Assembly (NCBI RefSeq): GCF_000697965.2
Contig: NZ_CP015880.1
Location: forward strand, 3,048,001 to 3,112,000
Length of the DNA stretch: 64,000 nt
DNA from: Ensifer adhaerens
Lineage (GTDB): Bacteria > Pseudomonadota > Alphaproteobacteria > Rhizobiales > Rhizobiaceae
Reading direction: 5' to 3'
The notes under the pieces are model-generated. The model made no database searches, was not told the origin of the DNA, and saw only the letters and a list, made by a program, of their open reading frames with translations. This document shows positions 55,850-64,000 of this stretch, in pieces (position 1 is the first letter of the stretch; each line of letters opens with the position of its first letter). Both the position numbers and the translations under genes were made by a program.

Positions 55850-57328
55850 GTGGACAAACGGCATATGGTGCCAGGCTCATCTCGCTCGATCAAAGGAGGC
55901 GCGCGGCGTTCGACGTCGCTGGCGTTGCTGCTGGCCGGCACGGCGATGCTTGCCCCCGCATCCTTGAACGCCCAGACCGCCACGACCGCTCCCGCCACCG
56001 CTCCGACGACGACCACCTATGGCGCGGGCACAGCGCCTTCAGCCGTTCCGGCCGCGACGCCCGCAATCACCGATCCGCAGACCACCGGCGCCGTCAGCGC
56101 TGACGACCCGACCCCGGCCTCTAACGAGGATTACCTTCGCCTGAACCAGCGCGAGCCGACGATCGACGGTCTGCGGTTGCGGACCGACAACCCCGAATAC
56201 GATCGCGCCCCGGGCATCCGAATCGGCACCTTCACGCTGCGCCCCAGCGTCAGCGAGACCATCAACCACGAATGGCGCAAGGACGGCGACACCAAGACCA
56301 ACCGCGGCTATCTCGAAACCGGAATCCGCGGCACCTTGACCTCGGACTGGTCGCGGCATCAGCTGACCGTCACCGGCGAAGGCGTGTTGCAGAACAACAT
56401 CTCCGGCGAGGGCGAGGAAGAGCCCCGCGCCAATGTCGATGCGGAACTGCGGCTCGATCTCTGGGACGAAACGATCGCCCGTCTGCGCGCCGGCTACAGT
56501 TTCGAGCGCGAGGACGCCGACGACCCGAACGCGATCTCCAACGCCAAAAACCAGTCCGCGGTCAACACCTACCGCCTCGGCGCGGCCGTTGAGCGTGATT
56601 TCGGTCTGATCCGCGGCTCGGTCGGCATCGATTTCGACCGGCGCACCTATGGTGATGTCGAACTCGAAAACGGCACGAACCTTTCGGTCAAGTATCGAAA
56701 CCGCAACACCGGTGTGCTCACGGCCCGCGTCGGCTACGAACTGTCGCCGGCATTGATCCCGTTCCTCGAAGCCTCCGTCGGCAAGTCGCTCTACGATCTG
56801 CGCGAAGATCCGCTCGGTTTCGAACGCTCCTATCAGACCTATGCCGCACGCGGCGGTATCGAGCTCGACCTCGGCGAGAAACTCTATGGCGAGCTCGGCC
56901 TCGGCTACGAAACCTACAATTTCGAGGATGAACGGCTTGGCGAACTCCGCGGCCTGTCGGTCGATGGCCGCCTCAACTGGTCGCCGCAACGCGGCACCGA
57001 CGTGCTCTTCGCCGTGTCGACCGACCTCAACCCGTCAACGACGCCCGGCGACGCTGGTTCGATCGACTACAACCTCACCAACATCATCACCCACCAGATG
57101 CGCTCGGATCTCGTCGCGCGCCTGACGAATAGCCTGACGCTGCGCAACTACCCCTCGAACGCCCGCTCGTCGGACGAGACCACCTGGCGCACCGGCGCCG
57201 GCCTCACCTACGACATCAACCGCTACCTGGCGCTGACGGGCGACGTCAGCTACGAGCGCACCACCCGCGATCAGGGCGACACCACCGACATCACCCGCGT
57301 CGGCGTCGGGTTGACGCTGCGCCGCTGA
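55850..57328 (+). CDS. Outer-membrane beta-barrel protein (BBP2-like)
   Basis: A 492-residue outer-membrane protein. The signal peptide includes SLALLLAGTAMLAPASLNAQ, followed by a low-complexity Ala/Thr/Pro stretch to about residue 75. From about residue 110 there are repeated amphipathic beta strands with aromatic ends (GYLETGIRGTLTSDWSRHQL, LYGELGLGYETYNFEDERLG), ending LTGDVSYERTTRDQ...VGVGLTLRR, a typical barrel C-terminus. The start is a GTG at 55850 with weak ribosome site; an ATG at 55865 is the alternative. Function unknown. Confidence 0.87.
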   Translation: MDKRHMVPGSSRSIKGGARRSTSLALLLAGTAMLAPASLNAQTATTAPATAPTTTTYGAGTAPSAVPAATPAITDPQTTGAVSADDPTPASNEDYLRLNQREPTIDGLRLRTDNPEYDRAPGIRIGTFTLRPSVSETINHEWRKDGDTKTNRGYLETGIRGTLTSDWSRHQLTVTGEGVLQNNISGEGEEEPRANVDAELRLDLWDETIARLRAGYSFEREDADDPNAISNAKNQSAVNTYRLGAAVERDFGLIRGSVGIDFDRRTYGDVELENGTNLSVKYRNRNTGVLTARVGYELSPALIPFLEASVGKSLYDLREDPLGFERSYQTYAARGGIELDLGEKLYGELGLGYETYNFEDERLGELRGLSVDGRLNWSPQRGTDVLFAVSTDLNPSTTPGDAGSIDYNLTNIITHQMRSDLVARLTNSLTLRNYPSNARSSDETTWRTGAGLTYDINRYLALTGDVSYERTTRDQGDTTDITRVGVGLTLRR

Positions 57329-57348
57329 GGCAATCCCATTATCCAGAT

Positions 57349-57384
57349 AAAAAAAGGCCGCGCCCGATGGACGCGGCCTTTCTT
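57349..57384. terminator. Bidirectional terminator between the barrel gene and galU
   Basis: AAAGGCCGCG pairs with CGCGGCCTTT, flanked by a run of As on one side and a T-rich tract on the other. It serves both convergent genes. Confidence 0.9.
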
Positions 57385-57406
57385 GCCTTCGAGAAGAGAA
57401 AGCCGA

Positions 57407-58294
57407 TTACTTCAGGCTGCCGAGCAGGCTCTTCAGCGGGCCTTCGACGGTCGGACGGATATCGCCACGCTCGAGCGCGAAGGCGACGTTGGCCAGGATG
57501 AAGCCGTCCTTGGCGCCACAGTCGTAGGTATCGCCACGGAAGTGGTAAGCGGCGAACTGCTGGTTGTCGGAAAGCTTGAGCATGCCGTCGGTCAGCTGGA
57601 TCTCGTTGCCGGCGCCGCGCTCCTGCTTTTCGAGAATCGGGAAGATCTCCGGCTGCAGGATGTAGCGGCCGTTGATGAAGAAGTTGGAGGGGGCAGTGCC
57701 CGGTGCTGGCTTCTCGACCATCTTGGTGATCTTGAAACCTTCGCCGACCTTGTCGCCGACGCCGACGATGCCGTATTTGTGCGCCTGGTCCGGCGCGCAT
57801 TCCTCAACCGCGATGACGTTGCCGCCGCTCTGCTCATAGAGCTCGACCATGCCCTTCAGGCAGCCCTTCTCACCCTTCATGATCATGTCGGGCAGGAGCA
57901 GCGCGAAGGGCTCGTTGCCGACGAGTTCACGGGCGCACCAGACCGCGTGGCCAAGGCCGAGCGGCGCCTGCTGGCGGGTGAAGCTGGTGGTGCCGGCCTT
58001 CGGCAGGATGCCGTCGAGCAGCGCGATCTCGGCCTTCTTGTTGCGCTCGCGCAGCGTCTGGTCGAGCTCGACCTGAATGTCGAAATAGTCCTCGATGACA
58101 GCCTTGCTGCGTCCGGTCACGAAGATCAGATGCTCGATCCCGGCTTCCAGCGCTTCGTCGACCACATATTGAATGACCGGCTTGTCCACCACCGTCAGCA
58201 TTTCCTTCGGCACGGCCTTGGTCGCCGGCAGGAAACGGGTGCCCAGTCCTGCGACCGGGAACACGGCTTTGCGGACTTTACGCTTGTCGGTCAT
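57407..58294 (-). CDS. galU: UTP-glucose-1-phosphate uridylyltransferase
   Basis: Makes UDP-glucose for exopolysaccharide, cyclic glucan and LPS synthesis (ExoN in Sinorhizobium). The 295-residue product opens [20 protein letters not shown] with the nucleotide-binding signature and [20 protein letters not shown]. It also has [20 protein letters not shown] and a late [26 protein letters not shown] lies before the ATG. It is divergent from the lytic transglycosylase gene across a 398-base gap. Confidence 0.96.
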   Translation of the reverse strand: MTDKRKVRKAVFPVAGLGTRFLPATKAVPKEMLTVVDKPVIQYVVDEALEAGIEHLIFVTGRSKAVIEDYFDIQVELDQTLRERNKKAEIALLDGILPKAGTTSFTRQQAPLGLGHAVWCARELVGNEPFALLLPDMIMKGEKGCLKGMVELYEQSGGNVIAVEECAPDQAHKYGIVGVGDKVGEGFKITKMVEKPAPGTAPSNFFINGRYILQPEIFPILEKQERGAGNEIQLTDGMLKLSDNQQFAAYHFRGDTYDCGAKDGFILANVAFALERGDIRPTVEGPLKSLLGSLK

Positions 58295-58692
58295 CGATAC
58301 CTCCTTGAAAGGATTTCACTCATAACTCTTGCCGAATGGTCCTGGACGTCAATCCGTCCCGAACCATACAGCGCTCCGTAATGGAGCCGCAATCTCTATG
58401 CCGTCAGCTGAACACAGCATGAACCGACGAAACAAATGCATATGCGAACTCCACGACCAAGGCTTGACATTTTCTGTGGCCGAAGACGCCACCACATTTT
58501 CATGGTAAAGGGTTTGTTGACCACGTTTCTGTAGATTCGTTGCAATCCGGCAATGCAACAAGCGCGGCCGGATCCGAAACAGGAGCCGCCGACGACTGCC
58601 CCCACCGTCCAGGCTGGCCCCAGACTGCCACCTTGCGGAGTGATTCGGGCCATGACGGCCGAAGCTCCGCAGAGAAACGGAACCGACAGCTG
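58295..58692. other. Divergent intergenic region between galU and the lytic transglycosylase
   Basis: This 398-base gap should hold both promoters. An in-frame extension of the transglycosylase reaches back to 58540 but has unnatural composition and would destroy the signal peptide. No RNA gene or clear operator is recognised. Confidence 0.5.
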
Positions 58693-59913
58693 ATGATCAG
58701 AAACCGCAGGACGTTTTTCCGTCATATCGCAGCCGCCCTCGTCCTATCCGCCGCCACGCTCGGCACCGCACCTGCGCGCGCCGATACCGGGTTCCAGAAC
58801 TGGATCAACGAGTTTTACGCGACCGCCGCCCAGGCCGGCATCACCAAGTCAACCTACCGCCAGGCCTTTGCCGGCGTAAAGTCGCCCGACCAGACGGTGA
58901 TCGACAAGGCCAACTACCAGCCGGAGTTCAAGCACAAGATCTGGGAATATATCGATTCCCGCGTGAACCCCTACACCAAGCGCGTCGGCCAGGAGATGGC
59001 GACCAAGCACGCCCGCACGCTGAACGCGCTGGAGAAACACTTCGGCGTCGACAAGACCATTCTTCTGGCCATCTGGTCGATGGAGTCCAACTACGGCGCA
59101 GTGCTGGAGAAGGATGACCGCCTGCACTACGTGCCGCGCGCGCTGGCAACCCTTGCCTATGCGGATCCGAAGCGGTCGAACTATGCCAAGAAGCAGCTGA
59201 TCGCAGCACTCAAGATCCTGCAGAAGGGCGACATCACGCCGCGCGAGCTGACCGGCTCCTGGGCGGGTGCCATGGGCCACACCCAGTTCATCCCGACGAG
59301 CTACCTGCTCTATGCAGTCGATGCGGATGGAAACGGTCACCGCGACATCTGGAACTCCGTGCCGGACGCGCTGGCGACCGCCGCCAACCTCCTGAAGAAG
59401 AATGGCTGGCAACCGGGCGAGACCTGGGGCTACGAGGTCGCCCCGCCGGCAAATGCCGCGAAATATTCCGGCCAGACGAAGACGCTCAAGGAATGGGCGT
59501 CGCTCGGTTTTGCCCGGCCGAACGGCAAGGGCTTCCGCAACGGCAGCACCCGCGCCGAACTCAAGCTGCCGAGCGGGGGCCAGGGCCCCGGCTTCCTGAT
59601 GACCAAGAACTTCTTCGTCATCAAGCGCTACAACGCCTCGGACAGCTACGCGCTTGGCGTCGGCCTGCTCGCCGACCAGATCGCCGGCTACCAGGGCATG
59701 CAGCAGCGCTGGCCGCGTCCGGACGGTTCGCTTGATATCAGCGAGAAGTTCGAGCTGCAGAACCGGCTGAAGGAGCTCGGCTACTACAGCGGCGAAGTCG
59801 ACGGCAATTTCGGCTCCGGCTCCAAGGCCGCGATCCAGGCGTTCCAGTCGAAGAACGGACTGGCGCCGGACGGAGAGCCGACCCAGATGCTGCTGCGGGC
59901 GCTCCGCAACTAG
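58693..59913 (+). CDS. Lytic murein transglycosylase with peptidoglycan-binding domain
   Basis: Periplasmic enzyme that cleaves the glycan backbone of peptidoglycan. The 406-residue protein has a signal peptide (residues 1-30, ending APARA-DT), an MltB/SltB-type catalytic domain with catalytic Glu131 in IWSMESNYGAVL, and GSWAGAMGHTQFIPTSYLLY. A C-terminal PG_binding_1 domain follows (from about residue 345, LQNRLKELGYYSGEVDGNFG, SKAAIQAFQSKNGL). The ATG at 58693 gives a proper signal peptide. An SGNH-fold protein gene follows 133 bases on, also envelope-directed. Confidence 0.94.
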   Translation: MIRNRRTFFRHIAAALVLSAATLGTAPARADTGFQNWINEFYATAAQAGITKSTYRQAFAGVKSPDQTVIDKANYQPEFKHKIWEYIDSRVNPYTKRVGQEMATKHARTLNALEKHFGVDKTILLAIWSMESNYGAVLEKDDRLHYVPRALATLAYADPKRSNYAKKQLIAALKILQKGDITPRELTGSWAGAMGHTQFIPTSYLLYAVDADGNGHRDIWNSVPDALATAANLLKKNGWQPGETWGYEVAPPANAAKYSGQTKTLKEWASLGFARPNGKGFRNGSTRAELKLPSGGQGPGFLMTKNFFVIKRYNASDSYALGVGLLADQIAGYQGMQQRWPRPDGSLDISEKFELQNRLKELGYYSGEVDGNFGSGSKAAIQAFQSKNGLAPDGEPTQMLLRALRN

Positions 59914-60046
59914 CAGGTTCGAAACGGTTTCGCGATCTGAGTATCCGTGAGATACAATAGGGCAAGCGCGCTGCACCCCGTGCGGCGCGCTGAAACTTTT
60001 GCGCGGCAAGGCCGCCCGAATACGCGATGAACGGGGCAGAAAGCAG

Positions 60047-61297
60047 ATGATCAGCAAACGCCGCAGGCAAGTTGGCCGAACGCCGTTCGGGATTGCGACG
60101 ATCTGCATCGCCCTTGTGGCGATGCTCACCGTCAGCCTTTTTGCGAGCTTTGCCGAAGCGCAGGAACGGGTGCAGCGGCGCACTCTGTTCCAGATGCTTT
60201 TCGGCGGGCTGACCCGCGAACGGCCGACCTATGCAGATCGCGACTATTATCCCGAACAACCGCGCCCGAAGCGCCAGCGCCAGCCGCAGCAGCGACAGAA
60301 GGGCCAGGGCCAACAGAAGCAGAAGCCGAAGGTCGCCGACACCCCTGCCCCGGCGCCGGTGGTGGTGGAGAAAGCGCCAGATGCCAAGAAGGTGCTCGTC
60401 GTCGGCGACTTCATGGCCGGCAGCCTCGGCGACGGCTTGAAGACCGCCTTCGAGATGACGCCCGGCATCACCATCGAGACGCGGGCGAACGGCTCGTCCG
60501 GCCTCGTGCGCGAGGACTATTTCAATTGGCCGGGCACGCTGCCGGGCTATGTCGGCGACGTGAAGCCGTCGGTCATCATCATCAGCCTCGGCGCCAACGA
60601 TCGCCAGCAGATGCAGATCGGCAGCACCAAGGAGAAGTTCCGCTCCGACCTTTGGACGGAAGAATATCGCAAGCGTGTCAACGCGCTGGCAGCCCTTGCG
60701 CGCAAGGAAAAGCTGCCGGTTCTCTGGGTCGGCATGCCGCCGTTCCAGTCGGCCGCGATGACCGCCGACATGGTCACCTTCAACGGCATCTATCGCGAGG
60801 AGATCGAGAAGGTCGGCGGACAGTTCGTCGACATCTGGGACGGCTTCGTCGATGAGGGCGGCAAGTTCGTTCTGACCGGCTCCGATATCAACGGCCAGCA
60901 GGTGCGCCTGCGCGGCGCCGACGGCGTCAACCTCACCAAGGCCGGCAAGCGCAAGCTTGCCTTCTACGTCGAGAAGGACATCCGTCGGCTGCTCGGCGAT
61001 GCCGCCGCCACCGACAAGAACGTGCCGGGCGCCGACGAGCTCAAGGACCTGGTGGTGACCGCACCGCTCGGCAACGAGGATATCGTCAAGACCCAGCCGA
61101 TCGGGCTGACCGATCCGGCGCTGGATGGCGCCGCGTCCCTGCTCGGCAGCGCCGCACCGGACAAGGGCAACGGCAAGAGCCCACGCGACCTGCTGGTTGG
61201 CAAGGGTGACGTCGCCGCCGCTCCGGCCGGCCGCGTCGATGACTTCCGCCTCTCGAAGCCAAACACGGTCATCAGCAAGCCGGTGATCCGCAACTAG
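60047..61297 (+). CDS. DUF459 SGNH-fold protein lacking catalytic residues
   Basis: A 416-residue envelope protein. It has an N-terminal hydrophobic anchor/signal (GIATICIALVAMLTVSLFAS), then a basic Pro/Gln-rich linker (about 68-105), then a DUF459 SGNH-hydrolase domain from about residue 115. Block I reads VLVVGDFMAGSLGDGL, so the nucleophile position of GDS is Phe122. Block III SLGANDRQQM is intact. Block V reads DGVNLTKAG, with Asn295 where the catalytic His should be. It is therefore probably not an active esterase but may keep the fold for binding. A terminator follows. Confidence 0.87.
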   Translation: MISKRRRQVGRTPFGIATICIALVAMLTVSLFASFAEAQERVQRRTLFQMLFGGLTRERPTYADRDYYPEQPRPKRQRQPQQRQKGQGQQKQKPKVADTPAPAPVVVEKAPDAKKVLVVGDFMAGSLGDGLKTAFEMTPGITIETRANGSSGLVREDYFNWPGTLPGYVGDVKPSVIIISLGANDRQQMQIGSTKEKFRSDLWTEEYRKRVNALAALARKEKLPVLWVGMPPFQSAAMTADMVTFNGIYREEIEKVGGQFVDIWDGFVDEGGKFVLTGSDINGQQVRLRGADGVNLTKAGKRKLAFYVEKDIRRLLGDAAATDKNVPGADELKDLVVTAPLGNEDIVKTQPIGLTDPALDGAASLLGSAAPDKGNGKSPRDLLVGKGDVAAAPAGRVDDFRLSKPNTVISKPVIRN

Positions 61298-61330
61298 GCC
61301 GACGATCCCCATTCAGCCTTCTGGCACACC

Positions 61331-61368
61331 ATGAAAAAAGCCCCGCATCGCTGCGGGGCTTTTTTCAT
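61331..61368. terminator. Bidirectional terminator between the SGNH gene and gltD
   Basis: ATGAAAAAAGCCCCGCA and TGCGGGGCTTTTTTCAT are perfect 17-base arms around TCGC, with six-base A and T tracts. It is the longest perfect terminator stem in the window. Confidence 0.95.
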
Positions 61369-61384
61369 GCTTGGGAGTAATGCC

Positions 61385-62842
61385 TTAGCGCGGCAGCGTG
61401 GTCGAACCCATCAGCGCCTCGTCGATCGCACGTGCCGCCTGGCGGCCTTCGCGGATCGCCCAGACGACGAGCGACTGGCCTCGGCGCACGTCGCCGGCCG
61501 TCCAGAGCTTGTCGACCGAGGTCTTGTAGTCGCGCTCGTTGGCGACGACGTTGGTCGAGCCGCGGCGGTCGGTGTTGAGCGTCAGCTTGTCGCCGAGGTC
61601 CTTGATCACGCTGTTGGTGAAGGGACCACTGAAACCGATGGCGATGAAGGCAAGATCCGCCTTGATGATGAACTCCGTGCCGGCGACCGGCTTGCGGCGA
61701 TCATCCACCTGGCAGCACTTCACGCCGGTCAGGTTGCCGTCCTCGTCGCCGATGAACTCAAGGGTCGCCACCTGGAACTCGCGGATGGCGCCTTCGGCCT
61801 GGCTCGAAGAGGTGCGCATCTTCGTCGCCCAAAACGGCCAGACGGCGAGCTTGTCTTCCTTTTCCGGCGGCTGCGGACGGATGTCGAGCTGGGTCACCTT
61901 GACGGCGCCCTGGCGGAAAGCGGTGCCGACACAGTCGGACGCGGTATCACCACCGCCGACGACGACGATATGCTTGCCGCCGGCAAGGATCGGCTGCGAC
62001 GGCCAGCCGACGCTGTCGATGTTCTCGCGGCCGACGCGGCGGTTCTGCTGGACGAGATAGGGCATCGCGTCATGCACGCCGGCGAACTGGACGCCGGGGA
62101 TGCCCGCGTCGCGCGGGGTCTCGGAGCCGCCGCAGTAGAGCACGGCGTCATGCTCGTCGAGCAGGCGCTGCATCGGAACGTCGACGCCGACATTGATGCC
62201 GCAGTGGAAAGTGACGCCTTCGCCGCGCATCTGGTCGACGCGGCGATCGATGAAGTTCTTCTCCATCTTGAAGTCCGGGATGCCGTAGCGCAGCAGGCCG
62301 CCGGGCTTGGTTTCGCGCTCGTAGACGTGCACCTCGTGGCCGGCGCGGGCAAGCTGCTGGGCCGCGGCCATACCGGCAGGTCCCGAGCCGATGATCGCGA
62401 CCTTCTTGCCGGTCTTGGTGACGGCCGGCTGCGGCACGATATAGCCCATTTCATAGGCCTTGTCGGCGATCGCCTGTTCGACGGTCTTGATCGCGACCGG
62501 GGTGTCTTCGAGGTTCAGCGTGCAGGCTTCCTCGCACGGCGCCGGGCAGACGCGGCCGGTGAATTCCGGGAAGTTGTTGGTCGAATGCAGGTTGCGGATC
62601 GCCTCGTCCCAGTTGCCGTTGTAGACGAGATCGTTCCAGTCCGGGATCTGGTTGTGCACCGGGCAGCCGGTCGGGCCGTGGCAATAGGGGATGCCACAGT
62701 CCATGCAGCGAGCAGCCTGCTTCTGCACTTCCGGTTCTGACATCGGAATGGTGAATTCGCGAAAATGGCGGATGCGGTCGGACGCCGGCTGGTACTTTGC
62801 CACTTGCCGGTCGATCTCGAGAAATCCAGTTACCTTACCCAT
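61385..62842 (-). CDS. gltD: Glutamate synthase small subunit
   Basis: NADPH-dependent FAD subunit that passes electrons to the large subunit for glutamate synthesis from glutamine and 2-oxoglutarate. The 485-residue product opens [20 protein letters not shown]. It has the 4Fe-4S ligands [19 protein letters not shown] and CPAPCEEAC, the FAD motif [20 protein letters not shown] and the NADPH motif [20 protein letters not shown]. The ATG at 62842 follows AGGATGAAACG and gives the standard length; an open extension upstream is not conserved-looking. It lies 108 bases after gltB. Confidence 0.96.
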   Translation of the reverse strand: MGKVTGFLEIDRQVAKYQPASDRIRHFREFTIPMSEPEVQKQAARCMDCGIPYCHGPTGCPVHNQIPDWNDLVYNGNWDEAIRNLHSTNNFPEFTGRVCPAPCEEACTLNLEDTPVAIKTVEQAIADKAYEMGYIVPQPAVTKTGKKVAIIGSGPAGMAAAQQLARAGHEVHVYERETKPGGLLRYGIPDFKMEKNFIDRRVDQMRGEGVTFHCGINVGVDVPMQRLLDEHDAVLYCGGSETPRDAGIPGVQFAGVHDAMPYLVQQNRRVGRENIDSVGWPSQPILAGGKHIVVVGGGDTASDCVGTAFRQGAVKVTQLDIRPQPPEKEDKLAVWPFWATKMRTSSSQAEGAIREFQVATLEFIGDEDGNLTGVKCCQVDDRRKPVAGTEFIIKADLAFIAIGFSGPFTNSVIKDLGDKLTLNTDRRGSTNVVANERDYKTSVDKLWTAGDVRRGQSLVVWAIREGRQAARAIDEALMGSTTLPR

Positions 62843-62950
62843 CGTTTCATCCTGAAAGCTGTGCGTCTGAACAGGCGCTTTTTGCGAGCGCGCGTGAGGG
62901 GCCCCCGAACCGATCTGTGATGAACCGGGAGCCTTGGTCACCGGGGCCTC

Positions 62951-64000
62951 CTATTCGGCCGCCTCTGCCATTTTCATGCGTTCCATATCCTCGAGCGCAC
63001 GGCGGTACTCGACCGGCATGACCTTGCGGAATTTCGGCCGATAATCCGTCCAGTGATCGAGGATCTCCTTCGCCCGGGGCGAACCCGTGTGGTGAAGGTG
63101 GTTGGAGATGAGCTGATAAAGCCGCTCCTCGTCGTGGCGCGTCATGTCGCCCGACACGTCGACCATGCCCTTGTGCATGATGTCGCCGCCGTGGTGGTGC
63201 AGCTTCTCCAGCATGTCGTCCTCTTCCGGAACCGGTTGCAGCTCGACCATCGCCATGTTGCAGCGACGGGCGAAATCGCCTTCCTCGTCGAGCACATAGG
63301 CGACACCGCCCGACATGCCGGCCGCAAAGTTGCGCCCCGTTCCGCCGAGCACGACGACGACGCCGCCGGTCATGTATTCGCAGCCGTGGTCACCCACGCC
63401 CTCGACGACCGCGACCGCGCCGGAGTTGCGCACTGCGAAACGTTCGCCGGCAACGCCGTTGAAGTAGCACTCGCCCGAGATCGCGCCGTAAAGCACGGTG
63501 TTGCCGACGATGATCGATTCTTGCGGAACGATCGTCGCATTTTCCGGCGGCCGGACAATGATGCGACCGCCCGAAAGACCCTTGCCGACATAGTCGTTAC
63601 CGTCACCCACGAGATCGAAGGTGATGCCGCGTGCGAGGAACGCGCCGAAGGACTGGCCAGCCGTGCCCTTGAGGGTCACGTGGATGGTGTCGTCCTTCAG
63701 GCCCTTGTGGCCCCAGCGCTTGGCAAGAGCACCGGCAAGCATCGCGCCGGCCGAACGGTCGACGTTCTTGATCTCGGCTTCGATCTTGACCGGAGCCTTG
63801 GTTTCGAGCGCGACCGCCGCTTCCTTGATCAGCTTGCGATCGAGAACATCGTCGATCGGGTGCTGCTGGCGCGTGGTCCAGTAGGTCTCTTCCTTTTTGG
63901 CTTCCACCTTGTGGAAGATCTTCGAGAAGTCGAGGCCGTTGGCCTTCCAGTGCGCAAGCGCACTGTCCTTTTCGAGCAGTTCCGAAGCGCCGACGATGTC
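62951..64000 (-). CDS. gltB: Glutamate synthase large subunit, C-terminal part (5' end outside window)
   Basis: The last 349 residues of the roughly 1,500-residue ferredoxin/NADPH glutamate synthase alpha subunit. The frame is open at the window edge (DIVGASELLEKD...). It contains the glutamate synthase C-terminal beta-helix domain with repeated G-x-x-G-x-x-x-G turns: GKGLSGGRIIVRPPENATIV, ISGECYFNGVAGERFAVRNS, GCEYMTGGVVVVLGGTGRNF and AAGMSGGVAYVLDEEG. The catalytic amidotransferase and FMN domains lie outside the window. It forms an operon with gltD. Confidence 0.95.
   Translation of the reverse strand, partial: DIVGASELLEKDSALAHWKANGLDFSKIFHKVEAKKEETYWTTRQQHPIDDVLDRKLIKEAAVALETKAPVKIEAEIKNVDRSAGAMLAGALAKRWGHKGLKDDTIHVTLKGTAGQSFGAFLARGITFDLVGDGNDYVGKGLSGGRIIVRPPENATIVPQESIIVGNTVLYGAISGECYFNGVAGERFAVRNSGAVAVVEGVGDHGCEYMTGGVVVVLGGTGRNFAAGMSGGVAYVLDEEGDFARRCNMAMVELQPVPEEDDMLEKLHHHGGDIMHKGMVDVSGDMTRHDEERLYQLISNHLHHTGSPRAKEILDHWTDYRPKFRKVMPVEYRRALEDMERMKMAEAAE

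Overview
This window looks like a stretch of core chromosome from an alphaproteobacterium of the Rhizobiales, most likely close to Sinorhizobium/Ensifer. The basis is the high GC content and the gene content: transketolase, GAPDH, PGK and class I aldolase in one run, RcdA and GapR, a Brucella-type Omp10 lipoprotein, homospermidine synthase, DUF1127, DUF1192 and DUF465 small proteins, and an adenylate cyclase fused to TolB-like and TPR modules. The genus is inferred from memory of family content and gene order, not from a search. No prophage, insertion sequence, integron, CRISPR array, tRNA or rRNA was found. The only repeat-type element is a roughly 210-bp palindromic element at 21745-21954.

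Layout. 1-3.2 kb: 5-formyl-THF cyclo-ligase (cut by the window edge), a small LuxR-type HTH protein, a DUF1127-like protein divergent from a LysR regulator, a 6S RNA candidate, then zapA and a DUF4164 coiled-coil gene. 3.6-9.8 kb: the glycolysis/Calvin-type block tkt-gap-(glycolipid-binding family)-pgk-fbaB, with strong terminators after tkt and fbaB. 9.9-17.1 kb: PhzF, a TetR/MFS efflux pair, an adenylate cyclase, two very small proteins, and a second MFS gene overlapping a DUF1192 gene. 17.1-20.6 kb: rcdA behind two perfect CtrA boxes (one may drive a small RNA), rpmE and an MsbA-like ABC exporter. 20.7-30.3 kb: a Bug-type binding protein, the repeat element, an FAD dehydrogenase, a MotA/MotB-like pair, suhB, a Sel1 protein, a ThiE-like protein, a TSUP permease and an ArsR regulator. 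30.4-35.2 kb: two DUF465 proteins, purEK, rpmJ, a TPR protein, a Cys-His-Asp peptidase-like protein and an alpha/beta hydrolase. 35.3-41.1 kb: DUF1036-pyk, N-formylglutamate amidohydrolase-DUF1244, gapR and a periplasmic M15-like peptidase. 41.2-50.3 kb: a sigma-54 response regulator, pepF, pabB-pabC, a diguanylate cyclase, a DUF3445 haem protein and hss. 50.4-64 kb: omp10, a 5'-nucleotidase-LysM fusion, hemH, qmcA-nfeD, an outer-membrane beta-barrel, galU, a lytic transglycosylase, a degenerate SGNH protein, gltD and the 3' end of gltB.

How it fits together. Most genes are housekeeping: lower glycolysis and pyruvate kinase, purine and folate synthesis, glutamate synthase, haem, polyamine and UDP-glucose synthesis. 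Mixed in are cell-cycle factors (ZapA, RcdA, GapR) and several envelope proteins. Nothing here is clearly a new multi-gene system. The best leads for undescribed biology are the candidate CtrA-linked small RNA upstream of rcdA, the uncharacterised proton-channel pair with an OmpA anchor, the small Cys-His-Asp peptidase-like protein, the SGNH protein lacking its catalytic Ser and His, the Cys-rich 48-residue ORF, and the exact palindromes at the LysR start codon and in the suhB leader.
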